A stretch of DNA of 64,000 bases. It comes from Pseudomonas songnenensis (GTDB lineage Bacteria > Pseudomonadota > Gammaproteobacteria > Pseudomonadales > Pseudomonadaceae). The notes beneath the pieces are model-generated. The model worked only from the letters and a program-made list of their open reading frames with translations, had not been told where the DNA came from and searched no databases. The stretch's first letter is position 1. Every line of letters starts with the position of its first letter. Below, one piece after another: positions 34,656 to 43,628 of the stretch. The stretch covers positions 124,001-188,000 of the forward strand of contig NZ_RFFN01000001.1 of the NCBI RefSeq assembly GCF_003696315.1, read 5' to 3'. The translations under genes were made by a program, and so were the position numbers.

Positions 34656-36443
34656 TCAGATCGGCAGCGCGACGTAGAAGATGGTGCCGTGGCCGATCCG
34701 CGAATGCACGCCGATGCGACCACCATGCAGCTGGGCGATCTCCTTGCATAAGGCAAGCCCCAGTCCGGCGCCGCCACGACGCCGGCCGATCTGCACGAAC
34801 GGTTCGAAGATCCTTGCCTGCTGGCTGTAGGGAATGCCCTCGCCGTTGTCCTCGACACTGAGGATCATCCGTTCGCCATGGTGGCGGGCCAGCAGACGCA
34901 CCTCGCCGCCCTTTGGGGTATGGCGCAGTGCATTGCTGAGCAGGTTGTCCATGACCCGTTCGATCTGCTGACGGTCCAGCATCAGCGTCGGCAGCGGTTG
35001 CTGCAGTTCCAGCTTGAGTTGCACGTCCTGTTCCGCCGCGGCCACTTCGAAGCGCTGGCGGGCGGCCTCGAGCAGTTCCGGAATGTCGCATTGCTCCAGC
35101 TCGAGCTTCTGCTGGCCGCTCTGGTAACGCGAGAAGTTCAGCAGGTCGTTGATCAGCCGTACCAGGCGTTGCATTTCTTCGTGCACGGTATCGAACAGGT
35201 CGGATTCGCGGCTGCCGGCAGGGTAGCGCAGGCGTTCGCGCAGCAGACTGAAGGCCATCTGCATGCCGGTGACCGGCGTGCGCAGCTCGTGGGAGGCGCG
35301 TAGTACGAATTCGTTGCGCACGCGCTCGAAGGTGCGCTGATCGGTGACATCGTGCAGAACCATGACCGCACCGCTGATGCTGCCGTCGTGGTGGCTGACC
35401 GGGCTGATGCGCCAGGCCAGCAGGCGACGTTCGCCGTCGGCTTCGATGATCAGATCCTCGGGCGGGTCCGACAGCGACTTGTCGTCCAGCACCTGGCGCG
35501 CGGCTTTGTCCAGCTCCGGATGGCCCAGTGCTTCGCCCAGCGTCGAGCCGAGGTGTTCGTTCTCCCAGGCAAGCTGGCGCTGCGCCACCGGGTTGGCGTG
35601 CTCCAGGCGGCCGTCACGGTCGATGATCAACAGGCCGTCGTCGATACTGTCGAGCAGGGCCTGCAGACGCTGCTGGCCGTTGACCAGCGCCTCAACATTG
35701 GTTTGCTTGAACTCGTGTAGCGCCTGCGCCATCAGACCGAAGCGCCGGCTCAGGGATGACAGCTCGGCAATCGGCGGCGTCGGCAGGGAGATATTGAAAT
35801 CGCCGCGCCCGATCTGGTCGGCCGCTGCGGACAGCCTCTCGATCGGCTCGCCAAAGCGTCGTGCGAAGCTGTGGGCGGTGATGAAGCCGATCAGCAGCAC
35901 GGCAATCGCGGTCAGGCCCAGCAGTCCTGCCAGCAGCGAAGCCCGATCACGGCTACGCAGCTCGGTGTCGCGAATCTTGTCGTATGCCGCGCTCTGCATG
36001 TCGGTCATCAGGCTGCGTACCTGATTGAAGGCCTGGCTCAGCGAATTGTCCTCCAGCAGCGTCCAGCTCTGGTGTCGCGCCGCATCGAGCTCTTCGATGA
36101 ACCTGGCGTAGGCGCTGGCAACTGCCTGGAAGGCCTGACGGTCGGCGTCGTCACTGGCTTCGGCGATGCCCCGTTCGAGGGTTTGCTGAAAGGTCTGACG
36201 CACCGCGTCCAACGCATCGACGTTGTGATCTTCGGCCAGCATGACGATGAGGTGGTTACCCAGCGCCTGACGTAGCTGCTGATTGATCTCGATGATGCTG
36301 AAGTTGTTGCGGATCAGCTGTTCCTGGCTCTTGGCCATCTGCATCACGCTGACCAGTGCCAGCAGCAGGCCGAGCAGGGCGACCGTCATCAAGGCCGAGA
36401 ACCCGAGGAATAGCCGGGTCCGCAGCTTCATCTGGAGTTTCAT
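34656..36443 (-). CDS. kinB: Sensor histidine kinase KinB
   Basis: A 595-residue inner-membrane kinase, partner of AlgB. Order: membrane helix (about 13-33), periplasmic helical sensor (about 35-170), second helix (about 172-192), HAMP, PAS (about 255-360), HisKA with the phospho-His in LRASHELRTPVTGMQ, and an ATPase domain with DNLLSNALRHTP, VEDNGEGIPY and GGAGLGLALCKEI. In P. aeruginosa it acts as phosphatase and kinase for AlgB in alginate and virulence control. Its ATG overlaps the algB stop by 4 bases (ATGA). Confidence 0.93.
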   Translation of the reverse strand: MKLQMKLRTRLFLGFSALMTVALLGLLLALVSVMQMAKSQEQLIRNNFSIIEINQQLRQALGNHLIVMLAEDHNVDALDAVRQTFQQTLERGIAEASDDADRQAFQAVASAYARFIEELDAARHQSWTLLEDNSLSQAFNQVRSLMTDMQSAAYDKIRDTELRSRDRASLLAGLLGLTAIAVLLIGFITAHSFARRFGEPIERLSAAADQIGRGDFNISLPTPPIAELSSLSRRFGLMAQALHEFKQTNVEALVNGQQRLQALLDSIDDGLLIIDRDGRLEHANPVAQRQLAWENEHLGSTLGEALGHPELDKAARQVLDDKSLSDPPEDLIIEADGERRLLAWRISPVSHHDGSISGAVMVLHDVTDQRTFERVRNEFVLRASHELRTPVTGMQMAFSLLRERLRYPAGSRESDLFDTVHEEMQRLVRLINDLLNFSRYQSGQQKLELEQCDIPELLEAARQRFEVAAAEQDVQLKLELQQPLPTLMLDRQQIERVMDNLLSNALRHTPKGGEVRLLARHHGERMILSVEDNGEGIPYSQQARIFEPFVQIGRRRGGAGLGLALCKEIAQLHGGRIGVHSRIGHGTIFYVALPI

Positions 36444-37786
36444 AGGCCGTACTGCTTGCGCTTTCGGTAAAGGGTCGAGGCGTCGATACCAAGGATGCGG
36501 GCAGCCTGCTCGAGCGTATCACTGGTGCTTAGCACACCTGCGATGTGCGCTTTTTCCAGTGCTTCCAGGCTCAGCGGTTCGCCGATGCGTGGCGCGTTGC
36601 TGCCTACCTGTTCACCGAGGCCCAGGTGACTGACCTCAATCATCTGTTGCGGGCAGATGATGCTCGCCCGCTCCACGACGTTGCGCAGCTCGCGGACGTT
36701 GCCCGGCCAGCGATAGGTCTTCAGCGCGGCAATCGCGGCGTCGCTGAAACCGCGTGCAGGGCGGCCGTAGTTTTTCACGAACGAGGCGAGGAAACGTTCG
36801 GCCAGTGCGAGCACGTCCTCCGGCCGCTCGCGCATCGGCGGCAGATTGAGCGTGATGACGTTGAGGCGATACAGCAGATCCTCGCGGAACTTGCCTTCGC
36901 GCACCATCTCTTCGAGGTTCAGGTTGGTCGCGGCAAGAATGCGTACGTCAGCGCGGCGGGTGACCGGATCGCCGACCCGCTCGTACTCCTTGTCCTGGAT
37001 GAAGCGCAGCAGCTTGGGTTGCAGGGCCAGCGGGAAATCACCGATCTCGTCGAGAAACAGCGTGCCGCCGTCAGCCTGGTTGACCCGTCCCAGCGTACTT
37101 TCCGTGGCCCCGGTGAAGGCGCCGCGGTTGTGTCCGAACAGCTCGCTCTCCATCAGGTCGGCGGACAGCGAAGGGCAGTTGATGGTAACGAAGGCCTTCT
37201 TCGAGCGCCGGCTCCAGGTGTGGATGGCGCGCGCCAGCTCACCTTTACCGGTGCCCGATTCGCCGAGGATCAGGATGTTGGCGTCGGTATCGGCTACCTG
37301 GCGGGCGGTTTCCAGGACGGCCATCATCGCGGGACTGTGGGAGCCCAGGGCGTCGCTGCGCTGCTTGATCTCGCCTTCCAATGCCTCCAGCCGAGCGGCC
37401 ATCTGGCGCACTTCCAGCTGCTTGGCGGCGGACAGGCGGAGCTGCTCCGGGCTGCACGGCTTGAGCAGGTAATCCGCGGCGCCGGCCTGCATGGCATCGA
37501 CGGCGGTGTCTACCGCCGAGTGGGCGGTAACGATCACCACGCGCATCCAGGGCGCCAGCAAACGCATCTGCTGCAGGACATCCAGGCCGTTGTCTTCGCC
37601 CAGGCGCAAATCGAGAAAGCACAGATCGAATACCTGGCGCTGCAGTATCGCCTCGGCCTGCGCTGCGCTGCCTGCGGTCATGACCGTGTAGCCACGATCT
37701 TCCAGGCAGTAGCGGAAGGTACGCAGGATCGCCGCTTCGTCATCCACCAGAAGGATGCGTCCGCCGTTGTCCGTCGTTTGGTCCAT
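36440..37786 (-). CDS. algB: Sigma-54-dependent response regulator AlgB
   Basis: A 448-residue NtrC-family regulator. The receiver has phospho-acceptor Asp59 (CFLDLRLGEDNG). The AAA+ domain has Walker A LGESGTGKGELAR, the sigma-54 loop GAFTGA, and Walker B GGTLFLDEIGDF; a C-terminal Fis-type helix-turn-helix ends ASTLYRKRKQYGL. The frame reaches 37801, but GGGAG before the ATG at 37786 gives the P. aeruginosa-like MDQTTDNGGRILLVDDE start. It is followed by kinB. In P. aeruginosa it activates algD and affects quorum-related outputs. Confidence 0.95.
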   Translation of the reverse strand: MDQTTDNGGRILLVDDEAAILRTFRYCLEDRGYTVMTAGSAAQAEAILQRQVFDLCFLDLRLGEDNGLDVLQQMRLLAPWMRVVIVTAHSAVDTAVDAMQAGAADYLLKPCSPEQLRLSAAKQLEVRQMAARLEALEGEIKQRSDALGSHSPAMMAVLETARQVADTDANILILGESGTGKGELARAIHTWSRRSKKAFVTINCPSLSADLMESELFGHNRGAFTGATESTLGRVNQADGGTLFLDEIGDFPLALQPKLLRFIQDKEYERVGDPVTRRADVRILAATNLNLEEMVREGKFREDLLYRLNVITLNLPPMRERPEDVLALAERFLASFVKNYGRPARGFSDAAIAALKTYRWPGNVRELRNVVERASIICPQQMIEVSHLGLGEQVGSNAPRIGEPLSLEALEKAHIAGVLSTSDTLEQAARILGIDASTLYRKRKQYGL

Positions 37787-38005
37787 GGATGCTCCCATCA
37801 AAAGGCGAATTCGGTCGCTGAAAATTTCGATTATGGCGTGTCGGGCGCTGGAACGCGCCGTTGCGTTGCTGGCGAGTGCTTTAGTCTATGAAAACCCTTG
37901 CAAGTTGCACGGTGCAGCCAAGGCTTTCCTGCATGCTGCATTCCGCCTCCTTCGATGATCTGCTGCAAGTCGCTGATTTGTCTCCGGTTGCCTTGCGAGG
38001 CCTGC

Positions 38006-38020
38006 TGGCATGGGCCTTGC
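38006..38020 (+). promoter_or_regulatory. Candidate sigma-54 promoter
   Basis: TGGCATGGGCCTTGC matches the TGGCACG-N4-TTGC consensus with one difference, and keeps GG and GC at exact -24/-12 spacing. Transcription would begin near 38032, 60 bases before the PA2169-like ATG. It lies in the 305-base divergent gap upstream of algB, which otherwise shows no gene. Confidence 0.65.
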
Positions 38021-38091
38021 GACCTGATAAAAAGCGCGTCGCGTCCCGCCCTGGGCCGCAGGCGCAGCCGCAATTTCACGCAGGAGGTCCC

Positions 38092-38523
38092 ATGAACCAG
38101 TCCATGAACCAGCTCAACGAGCTCATCGAACTGACCCGCGACGGGCAGCGTTTCTACCAGCACGCCGCCGATGAAGCAAAGGACGTGCAGCTTCAGCACC
38201 TGTTTCGTGACCTGGCACAGGCCAAGACGCAGATCATCCAGGCGTTGAGTGTGAAGGTCGCTGCCCATCACGAGCAGCCGTCGCAAGGTGGAACCCTGAC
38301 CGGCCGAATGCGCGAACTCTACGCCGACGCGCGCTCGCGCATCGGCGATCACGACACCGCCTACGTCGACCAGCTGGAGCAGACCGAAGCGCACATTCTG
38401 CGCGCCTTCGAGGATGCCGTGGGCGCTGCCGAGCCGGATGTCCGCGCCTTGCTGGCCATCGAGCTGCCCAAGCTGCGAGCGTGCCACGAGCGGATGCGCC
38501 AATTGAAGGACGCTCGCCATTGA
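38092..38523 (+). CDS. PA2169-like four-helix-bundle protein (DUF2383)
   Basis: A 143-residue soluble helical protein of the DUF2383/PA2169 type, with a ferritin-like bundle shape: LNELIELTRDGQRFYQHAADE at the N terminus and helices to the end. The metal-binding ferritin motifs are not obvious. The frame opens at 37888, but AGGAGG at 38082-38087 before the ATG at 38092 is decisive. A sigma-54-type promoter precedes it. Homologues are associated with stress or nutrient limitation in pseudomonads; the role is unknown. Confidence 0.83.
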   Translation: MNQSMNQLNELIELTRDGQRFYQHAADEAKDVQLQHLFRDLAQAKTQIIQALSVKVAAHHEQPSQGGTLTGRMRELYADARSRIGDHDTAYVDQLEQTEAHILRAFEDAVGAAEPDVRALLAIELPKLRACHERMRQLKDARH

Positions 38524-38637
38524 TGGTCGTGCAAAAAGCCCGGGCCGGTAGAGGCTCTCATGCAAATTGAGTTGCGGGACGCTTGTTGTAAATACACAAG
38601 TCATTGATTTTAAAGGATTTTAAGGCGCCGTTCGGCC

Positions 38638-38652
38638 TGGCACGGCCCCTGC
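38638..38652 (+). promoter_or_regulatory. Candidate sigma-54 promoter (strong match)
   Basis: TGGCACGGCCCCTGC matches TGGCACG-N4-TTGC at all but one position, with A following. Transcription would start near 38664, leaving a 38-base leader to the ATG at 38702. The AT-rich 60 bases upstream (TTGATTTTAAAGGATTTTAA region) would suit IHF or activator binding. Confidence 0.75.
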
Positions 38653-38701
38653 AATAACACTGGTAACGAAACAATGTCGCCACGCTTAGAAGGAGTTGAG
38701 G

Positions 38702-38938
38702 ATGAATCGCCAGGCCCGCTTTTCATTAGCCAGCAAGGGTTTCCTCTCGGCTGCGGTAGTCATGCTGATCATGGGGGCCGAGCGCCCGATGTCACAACCG
38801 CTCAGCCAGGCGCAACAGAATTCTGCGGAACGAATCGGCATGTATGACGCTCAACCTATTGAGCTCACGCGGACCGGCCAACAGCCGCAAACCATCGACT
38901 ATCGCCAGGCGCCTGCCGAGCAGCGCTGGGTGTTTTGA
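38702..38938 (+). CDS. Small exported or membrane-anchored protein, unknown function
   Basis: A 78-residue protein with a basic start, a hydrophobic segment (about residues 13-27, FLSAAVVMLIMGA) and a Gln/Pro-rich soluble tail ending RQAPAEQRWVF. It is probably anchored to the inner membrane with the tail outside, or secreted. The ATG follows AAGGAG (38690-38695) at ideal spacing. It has a strong sigma-54-type promoter of its own. I do not recognise the family. Confidence 0.75.
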   Translation: MNRQARFSLASKGFLSAAVVMLIMGAERPMSQPLSQAQQNSAERIGMYDAQPIELTRTGQQPQTIDYRQAPAEQRWVF

Positions 38939-39048
38939 GCAACGAAGGGGACGTGCAAGCGAGCCAGCAGGGATGCGTAAAGAAATCGATGCTGATCGGG
39001 CTGATCTGATCCGCTGAGAACCGTTCCTGAACCAAGAGGAGTCACACC

Positions 39049-39219
39049 ATGCTGAGTTGGGCTATTACATTCCTGATCATCGCCATCATCGCTGCGGTAC
39101 TGGGCTTCGGTGGTATCGCGGGTACCGCAACGGGTATCGCCAAGATCCTGTTCGTGGTCTTCCTGGTGCTGTTCGTGGCATCGCTGATCTTCGGCCGCGG
39201 TCGCGGACCGCGCGTTTGA
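39049..39219 (+). CDS. DUF1328 (YtjA-type) small membrane protein
   Basis: A 56-residue membrane peptide, short enough to be missed by length filters. It is almost wholly hydrophobic, [20 protein letters not shown] then [20 protein letters not shown], giving two membrane helices, with a basic end GRGRGPRV. This matches the DUF1328/YtjA family. An AAGAGGAG site precedes the ATG. It follows the 78-residue gene by 110 bases and may share its sigma-54 transcript. The family is often linked to stress-induced genes; function unknown. Confidence 0.9.
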   Translation: MLSWAITFLIIAIIAAVLGFGGIAGTATGIAKILFVVFLVLFVASLIFGRGRGPRV

Positions 39220-39229
39220 TGCATCGATG

Positions 39230-39475
39230 GCCGCCCGCAAGGGCGGCTGCATTCTGGAGAGACAACGGCATAGGAAGCCATATTCGCCGGGTCATGTTCG
39301 GCAATCGAAGATGATCCAGAGCGGCGCAGAGCTTGAGGCTATGCGCGCTCACCCCTCAGCGGGGGGAACCAGGGGGTCGGGTTGTTCTGCTTGCGGAACG
39401 ACCTAGGGGTACAGGGAGTACCTCCGTCATTGGACCGGGTTCTGTGTGGCTGCGGCCGGGGGTGGTTTTCACCCC
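39230..39475 (+). other. Intergenic run of hairpins, no gene seen
   Basis: The 392-base gap before the SpmAB gene has several stems: GCCGCCC/GGGCGGC (39230-39247, GCAA loop, a possible 3' end for DUF1328), GGTTGTTC/GAACGACC (39380-39403), GGTAC/GTACC (39408-39422) and GGGGTG/CACCCC (39459-39475, GTTTT loop). No open frame with a ribosome binding site is apparent. The cluster may be a leader or a small RNA; the family is not recognised. Confidence 0.45.
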
Positions 39476-39611
39476 TGGCATGCAGCAATAAATGTCGACG
39501 CATCCCTATCGCTACATCTTCAGCCCCTTCTTCCGATTGCTAGCCGTTCTGCGGGTGACCCCTGCCGTCCGGCACCGCTATCATCGCGTCCAGCTTTGAC
39601 GGGAGAACGAC

Positions 39612-40841
39612 ATGCTCAACGGCCTCTGGCTGGGCTTTTTTCTGGTTGCCGCGGTTGCCGCCCTGGGACGCTGGCTGATCGGTGACGATCCTGCTGTGTT
39701 CGCGGCACTGGTTGAAAGCCTGTTCGCCATGGCGAAACTGGCCGTGGAAGTGATGATCGTGCTGTTCGGCACCCTGACGCTCTGGCTGGGTTTCCTGCGC
39801 ATCGCCGAGAAGGCCGGGCTGATCGAGCTGCTGGCGCGGCTGCTCGGGCCGTTGTTCCGCCGCCTGATGCCGGAAGTGCCGGCCGGTCACCCGGCGCTGG
39901 GGCTGATCACGCTGAACTTCGCCGCCAACGGCCTCGGGCTGGACAACGCCGCCACGCCCATCGGGCTCAAGGCGATGCGCGCCCTGCAGGAACTCAATCC
40001 GCTACCGAGCGTGGCCAGCAACGCGCAGATCCTCTTTCTGGTGCTCAACACCTCGTCGCTGACCTTGTTGCCCGTGTCGATCTTCATGTATCGCGTGCAG
40101 CAGGGCGCGGACGATCCGACCCTGGTATTCCTGCCGATTCTGCTGGCCACCAGTGCCTCGTCGCTGGCGGGCGTGCTGGCCGTCGCGCTGATGCAGCGGT
40201 TGCGTCTGTGGGACCCGGTGGTGCTGGCCTACTTCATTCCCGGTGCGCTGCTGCTTGGCGGCTTCATGGCCTTGCTGGCCGGGCTGTCGGCGACTGCGCT
40301 GGCCTCACTGTCGTCGTTGCTGGGCAACCTGACCCTGTTCGGCCTGATCGTCGCCTTTCTGGTCGTCGGCGCGCTGCGCAAGGTGCCGGTGTACGAGGCC
40401 TTCGTCGAAGGGGCGAAGGAGGGCTTCGATGTGGCCAAGAGTCTCCTGCCGTATCTGATCGCCATGCTCTGCGCCATCGGCGCGCTGCGGGCATCCGGCG
40501 CGCTGGATTTCGGCCTGGAAGGCATCCGCTGGCTGGTCGAGGCGCTGGGCTGGGATACGCGCTTCGTCGATGCTCTGCCCACTGCGCTGGTCAAGCCGTT
40601 CTCAGGCAGTGCGGCACGGGCGATGCTGATCGAAACCATGCAGAGTCAGGGCGTGGACAGCTTCCCGGCGCTGGTGGCAGCGACGGTACAGGGAAGCACC
40701 GAGACGACCTTCTACGTGCTGGCGGTGTATTTCGGTGCGGTGGGCATCCAGCGGGCACGCCATGCGGTGGGTTGCGCGCTGGTGGCGGACCTGGCTGGAA
40801 TCATCGCTGCGATCAGCGTGTGCTACTGGTTCTTCGGCTGA
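39612..40841 (+). CDS. Fused SpmA-SpmB nucleoside recognition (Gate) membrane protein
   Basis: A 409-residue inner-membrane protein with about ten helices, in which the two spore-maturation proteins SpmA and SpmB are joined: N half with NFAANGLGLDNAATPIGLKA, C half with KPFSGSAARAMLIETM and STETTFYVLAVYFGAVGIQR. In sporulating Firmicutes the pair takes part in spore dehydration; here the organism does not sporulate, so the role must differ, perhaps solute transport. It stands alone, ending on a terminator shared with the TRAP permease gene. Confidence 0.9.
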   Translation: MLNGLWLGFFLVAAVAALGRWLIGDDPAVFAALVESLFAMAKLAVEVMIVLFGTLTLWLGFLRIAEKAGLIELLARLLGPLFRRLMPEVPAGHPALGLITLNFAANGLGLDNAATPIGLKAMRALQELNPLPSVASNAQILFLVLNTSSLTLLPVSIFMYRVQQGADDPTLVFLPILLATSASSLAGVLAVALMQRLRLWDPVVLAYFIPGALLLGGFMALLAGLSATALASLSSLLGNLTLFGLIVAFLVVGALRKVPVYEAFVEGAKEGFDVAKSLLPYLIAMLCAIGALRASGALDFGLEGIRWLVEALGWDTRFVDALPTALVKPFSGSAARAMLIETMQSQGVDSFPALVAATVQGSTETTFYVLAVYFGAVGIQRARHAVGCALVADLAGIIAAISVCYWFFG

Positions 40842-40895
40842 TCTGAAGCGGCCCGGTTGCTGTTTTCGAGCACCGGCCAGGCGTTGCCACGATCG

Positions 40896-40940
40896 AAAAA
40901 AGAAACCCCGGCCGCATGTCCTGTGGCCGGGGTTTCTTCT
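40896..40940. terminator. Bidirectional intrinsic terminator
   Basis: AAGAAACCCCGGCC (40900-40913) pairs with GGCCGGGGTTTCTT (40925-40938), a 14-bp perfect stem. On the minus strand it is followed by a TTTTTT run, terminating the TRAP operon; on the plus strand the T-rich arm and CTT tail serve the SpmAB gene. Confidence 0.9.
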
Positions 40941-40954
40941 TGCAGCGGCTGCAA

Positions 40955-43507
40955 TCAGCGCCGTTGGCGTCGCCGCTGCATCCAGACGATCAGCGCGAAC
41001 AGCAGGAAGCCCGGCGCCCACATGAGCTCCTTCGGCCAGCGATCGGTCGGTGCGCGCACCGAGAGGATCTGCTGATCGAACTCCAGACCTGCCTCGGCCG
41101 CCGGACTGCCGAAGGTCACGCTGTCGACCAGCAGCTTGCCGTCCTCTTCGTAAGTCATCAGGCCGATCTTCTCCAGCTTCTCCTCGCCCGATGCGCCGTC
41201 CGGGATCGCCAGCAACAGGACGAACTCGCGCGGGTCACCCACGGCGTCTTCGCCCAGCACCCGCAGGCGCAGCTGGCTGTCTTCGTCGACGCTGCCCAGG
41301 GCCCTGACCAGCTGCGCCGGCGGAATCTCCTGGTAGGGATCGTGGATCATGTCCATCCAGAATCCCGGGCGGAACAACGTGAAGGCGACCAGCAACAGCA
41401 GCAGGCTCTCGTACCAGCGGCTGCGTACCAGGAAGTAGCCCTGCGTGCCCGCGGCAAACACCAGCATGGCGATCGTCGCCACGATGAAGATCAGCACGCC
41501 GTGCCAGAAGTCCACGCCGATCAGCAGCAGGTCGGTGTTGAAGATGAACAGGAACGGCAGCGCTGCGGTGCGCAGGCTGTAGTAGAAGGCGGTCACACCG
41601 GTTCTGATCGGGTCGCCCTTGGACACGGCTGCCGCCGCGAACGAGGCCAGGCCCACTGGTGGTGTCACGTCAGCCATGATGCCGAAGTAGAAGACGAACA
41701 GATGCACCGCGATCAGCGGCACGATCAGGCCGTTCTGCTGCCCCAGGGAAACGATCACCGGCGCCAGCAGGCTGGACACCACGATGTAGTTGGCCGTGGT
41801 TGGCAGGCCCATGCCGAGGATCAGGCTGAGGAAGGCGGTGAGCAGCAGCATCAGCAGCAGGTTGCCCATCGACAGCAGCTCGACCAGATCGGCCAGCACC
41901 AGCCCGACCCCGGTCTGCGACACGGCGCCGACGATGATGCCGGCCGCTGCGGTGGCGATGCCGATGCCGATCATGTTGCGCGCGCCGGCGATCAGGCCTT
42001 CGCGCAGGTCGATCACGCCGTCCATGAAGGTGCCGTCGCGATGGCTGCGGTCATGACGCATCCACGACAGCAGCGGGCGCTGGGTCAGCAGGATGATCAC
42101 CAGCATCACCGAGCCCCAGAAGGCCGAGAGGCCGGGCGACAGGCGCTCGATCATCAGGCACCAGACGAGCACCACCACCGGCAGCAGGAAATGCAGCCCG
42201 GAGAGCAGCACCGGACGGGTTTCCGGCAGCTTTTCCAGCGGCATGTTCGGGTCTTCATGGGGCAACGGCGGGTTGCTCGCGGCGATCTTCAGCAGGCCGA
42301 GATAGACCAGTGCCAGCAGCGCACCGATGACCCACAGTGCGGAATCGCCGAGCAGCGGCTTGAGCCAGCCAAGGCCGTAATAGACGCCCAGCGACAGGCC
42401 GGAAATCAGCGCGGCGCCAAAGGCGAAGCCGATCAGGCGTTGCATCCAGGGTTTGGCCACGTTGGCTCGCGGCAACGCCTGCAGGCCGAGTTTCATCGAC
42501 TCCAGATGGACGATGTAGATCAGCGCGATGTAGGAGATCAGCGCCGGCAGGAAGGCATGCTTGATCACCTCCACATAGGGAATGCCGACGTACTCGACCA
42601 TCAGGAACGCCGCGGCACCCATCACCGGCGGCATGATCTGGCCGTTGACCGAAGAGGCCACTTCCACCGCGCCGGCCTTTTCTGCCGAGAAGCCGGTGCG
42701 CTTCATCATCGGGATGGTGAAGGTACCGGTGGTCACCACGTTGGCGATCGACGAGCCGGAGATCAGGCCGGTCATGCCGGAGGCCACGACAGCGGCCTTG
42801 GCCGGGCCACCACGGAAATGTCCGAGCATGCTGAAAGCCAGCTGGATGAAGTAGTGCCCGGCCCCGGCGCGCTCGAGCAGGGCGCCGAACAGCACGAAGA
42901 GGAAGACGAAGCTGGTGGACACCCCCAGCGCGATGCCGAATACGCCTTCGGTGGTGATCCACTGGTGGTTGGCCAGTGCGGTGAAGCTCACGCCGCGGTG
43001 GGCCAGCAGGCCGGGCATCCAGGGGCCGGCGACGCTGTAGATGAGAAACACCAGGGCGATGATCGCCAAGGGTGGGCCGAGGGCGCGGCGCGTGGCTTCC
43101 AGCAGCAGGGGAATACCGATGCAGGCGGTCACCAGATCCATGGTGGTCAGGTTGCCGGGGCGTTGCGCCAGCTGCGAGTAGGCGATGAACAGGTAGGCCG
43201 CACTGGCTGCGGCGACCAGGCCAAGGGCGATGTCGACCAGCGGCACGCGATCACGCGGCGAACGTTTGAATGCGGGGTAGGCGAGAAATGCCAGTAAAAG
43301 GGCGAACGCCAGGTGAATCGAGCGGGTTTCGGTGTCGTTGAGCACGCCGAAGCCGAGAACGAACGGTAGTGGCGAGGCGATCCACAGCTGGAAGAGCGAC
43401 CAGAGCAGCGCAAGCCCGGCGATTACCGCGGCCATCGGCCCGACGGGTGAGCGCGCACCGACATCCTGGGCGATCAGTTCCTCGGTGGACAGTTGTTTGT
43501 CTTGCAT
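40955..43507 (-). CDS. TRAP transporter fused permease (4TM + 12TM)
   Basis: An 850-residue inner-membrane protein joining the small and large TRAP permease subunits, as is usual for TAXI-type systems; about 17 helices are visible. TRAP DctM motifs include SSIANVVTTGTFTIPMMKR and ILGMGLPTTANYIVVSSLLA. The last 150 residues form a DUF3394-like domain with a PDZ-like stretch FGSPAAEAGLEFDQQILSV and a final membrane helix before the basic end. Uptake would be driven by an ion gradient. It follows its binding-protein gene by 121 bases. Confidence 0.93.
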   Translation of the reverse strand: MQDKQLSTEELIAQDVGARSPVGPMAAVIAGLALLWSLFQLWIASPLPFVLGFGVLNDTETRSIHLAFALLLAFLAYPAFKRSPRDRVPLVDIALGLVAAASAAYLFIAYSQLAQRPGNLTTMDLVTACIGIPLLLEATRRALGPPLAIIALVFLIYSVAGPWMPGLLAHRGVSFTALANHQWITTEGVFGIALGVSTSFVFLFVLFGALLERAGAGHYFIQLAFSMLGHFRGGPAKAAVVASGMTGLISGSSIANVVTTGTFTIPMMKRTGFSAEKAGAVEVASSVNGQIMPPVMGAAAFLMVEYVGIPYVEVIKHAFLPALISYIALIYIVHLESMKLGLQALPRANVAKPWMQRLIGFAFGAALISGLSLGVYYGLGWLKPLLGDSALWVIGALLALVYLGLLKIAASNPPLPHEDPNMPLEKLPETRPVLLSGLHFLLPVVVLVWCLMIERLSPGLSAFWGSVMLVIILLTQRPLLSWMRHDRSHRDGTFMDGVIDLREGLIAGARNMIGIGIATAAAGIIVGAVSQTGVGLVLADLVELLSMGNLLLMLLLTAFLSLILGMGLPTTANYIVVSSLLAPVIVSLGQQNGLIVPLIAVHLFVFYFGIMADVTPPVGLASFAAAAVSKGDPIRTGVTAFYYSLRTAALPFLFIFNTDLLLIGVDFWHGVLIFIVATIAMLVFAAGTQGYFLVRSRWYESLLLLLVAFTLFRPGFWMDMIHDPYQEIPPAQLVRALGSVDEDSQLRLRVLGEDAVGDPREFVLLLAIPDGASGEEKLEKIGLMTYEEDGKLLVDSVTFGSPAAEAGLEFDQQILSVRAPTDRWPKELMWAPGFLLFALIVWMQRRRQRR

Positions 43508-43628
43508 GAAATGAGGCCTGTTTTTTCAGGTAACGGAACCGCGAAAACCCGTGGCCATCCGGCGCACGGGTTCTCAGCGAGGCATCGCAGCGATCAGGGC
43601 CGCCTCGGCGAGGCAACCCCGGCGAGCC

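Noticed and set aside
40916..43297. A 793-codon plus-strand open frame over the TRAP permease
   Set aside because: Extreme Gln/His/Arg bias typical of reading membrane-protein codons backwards; no start signal.
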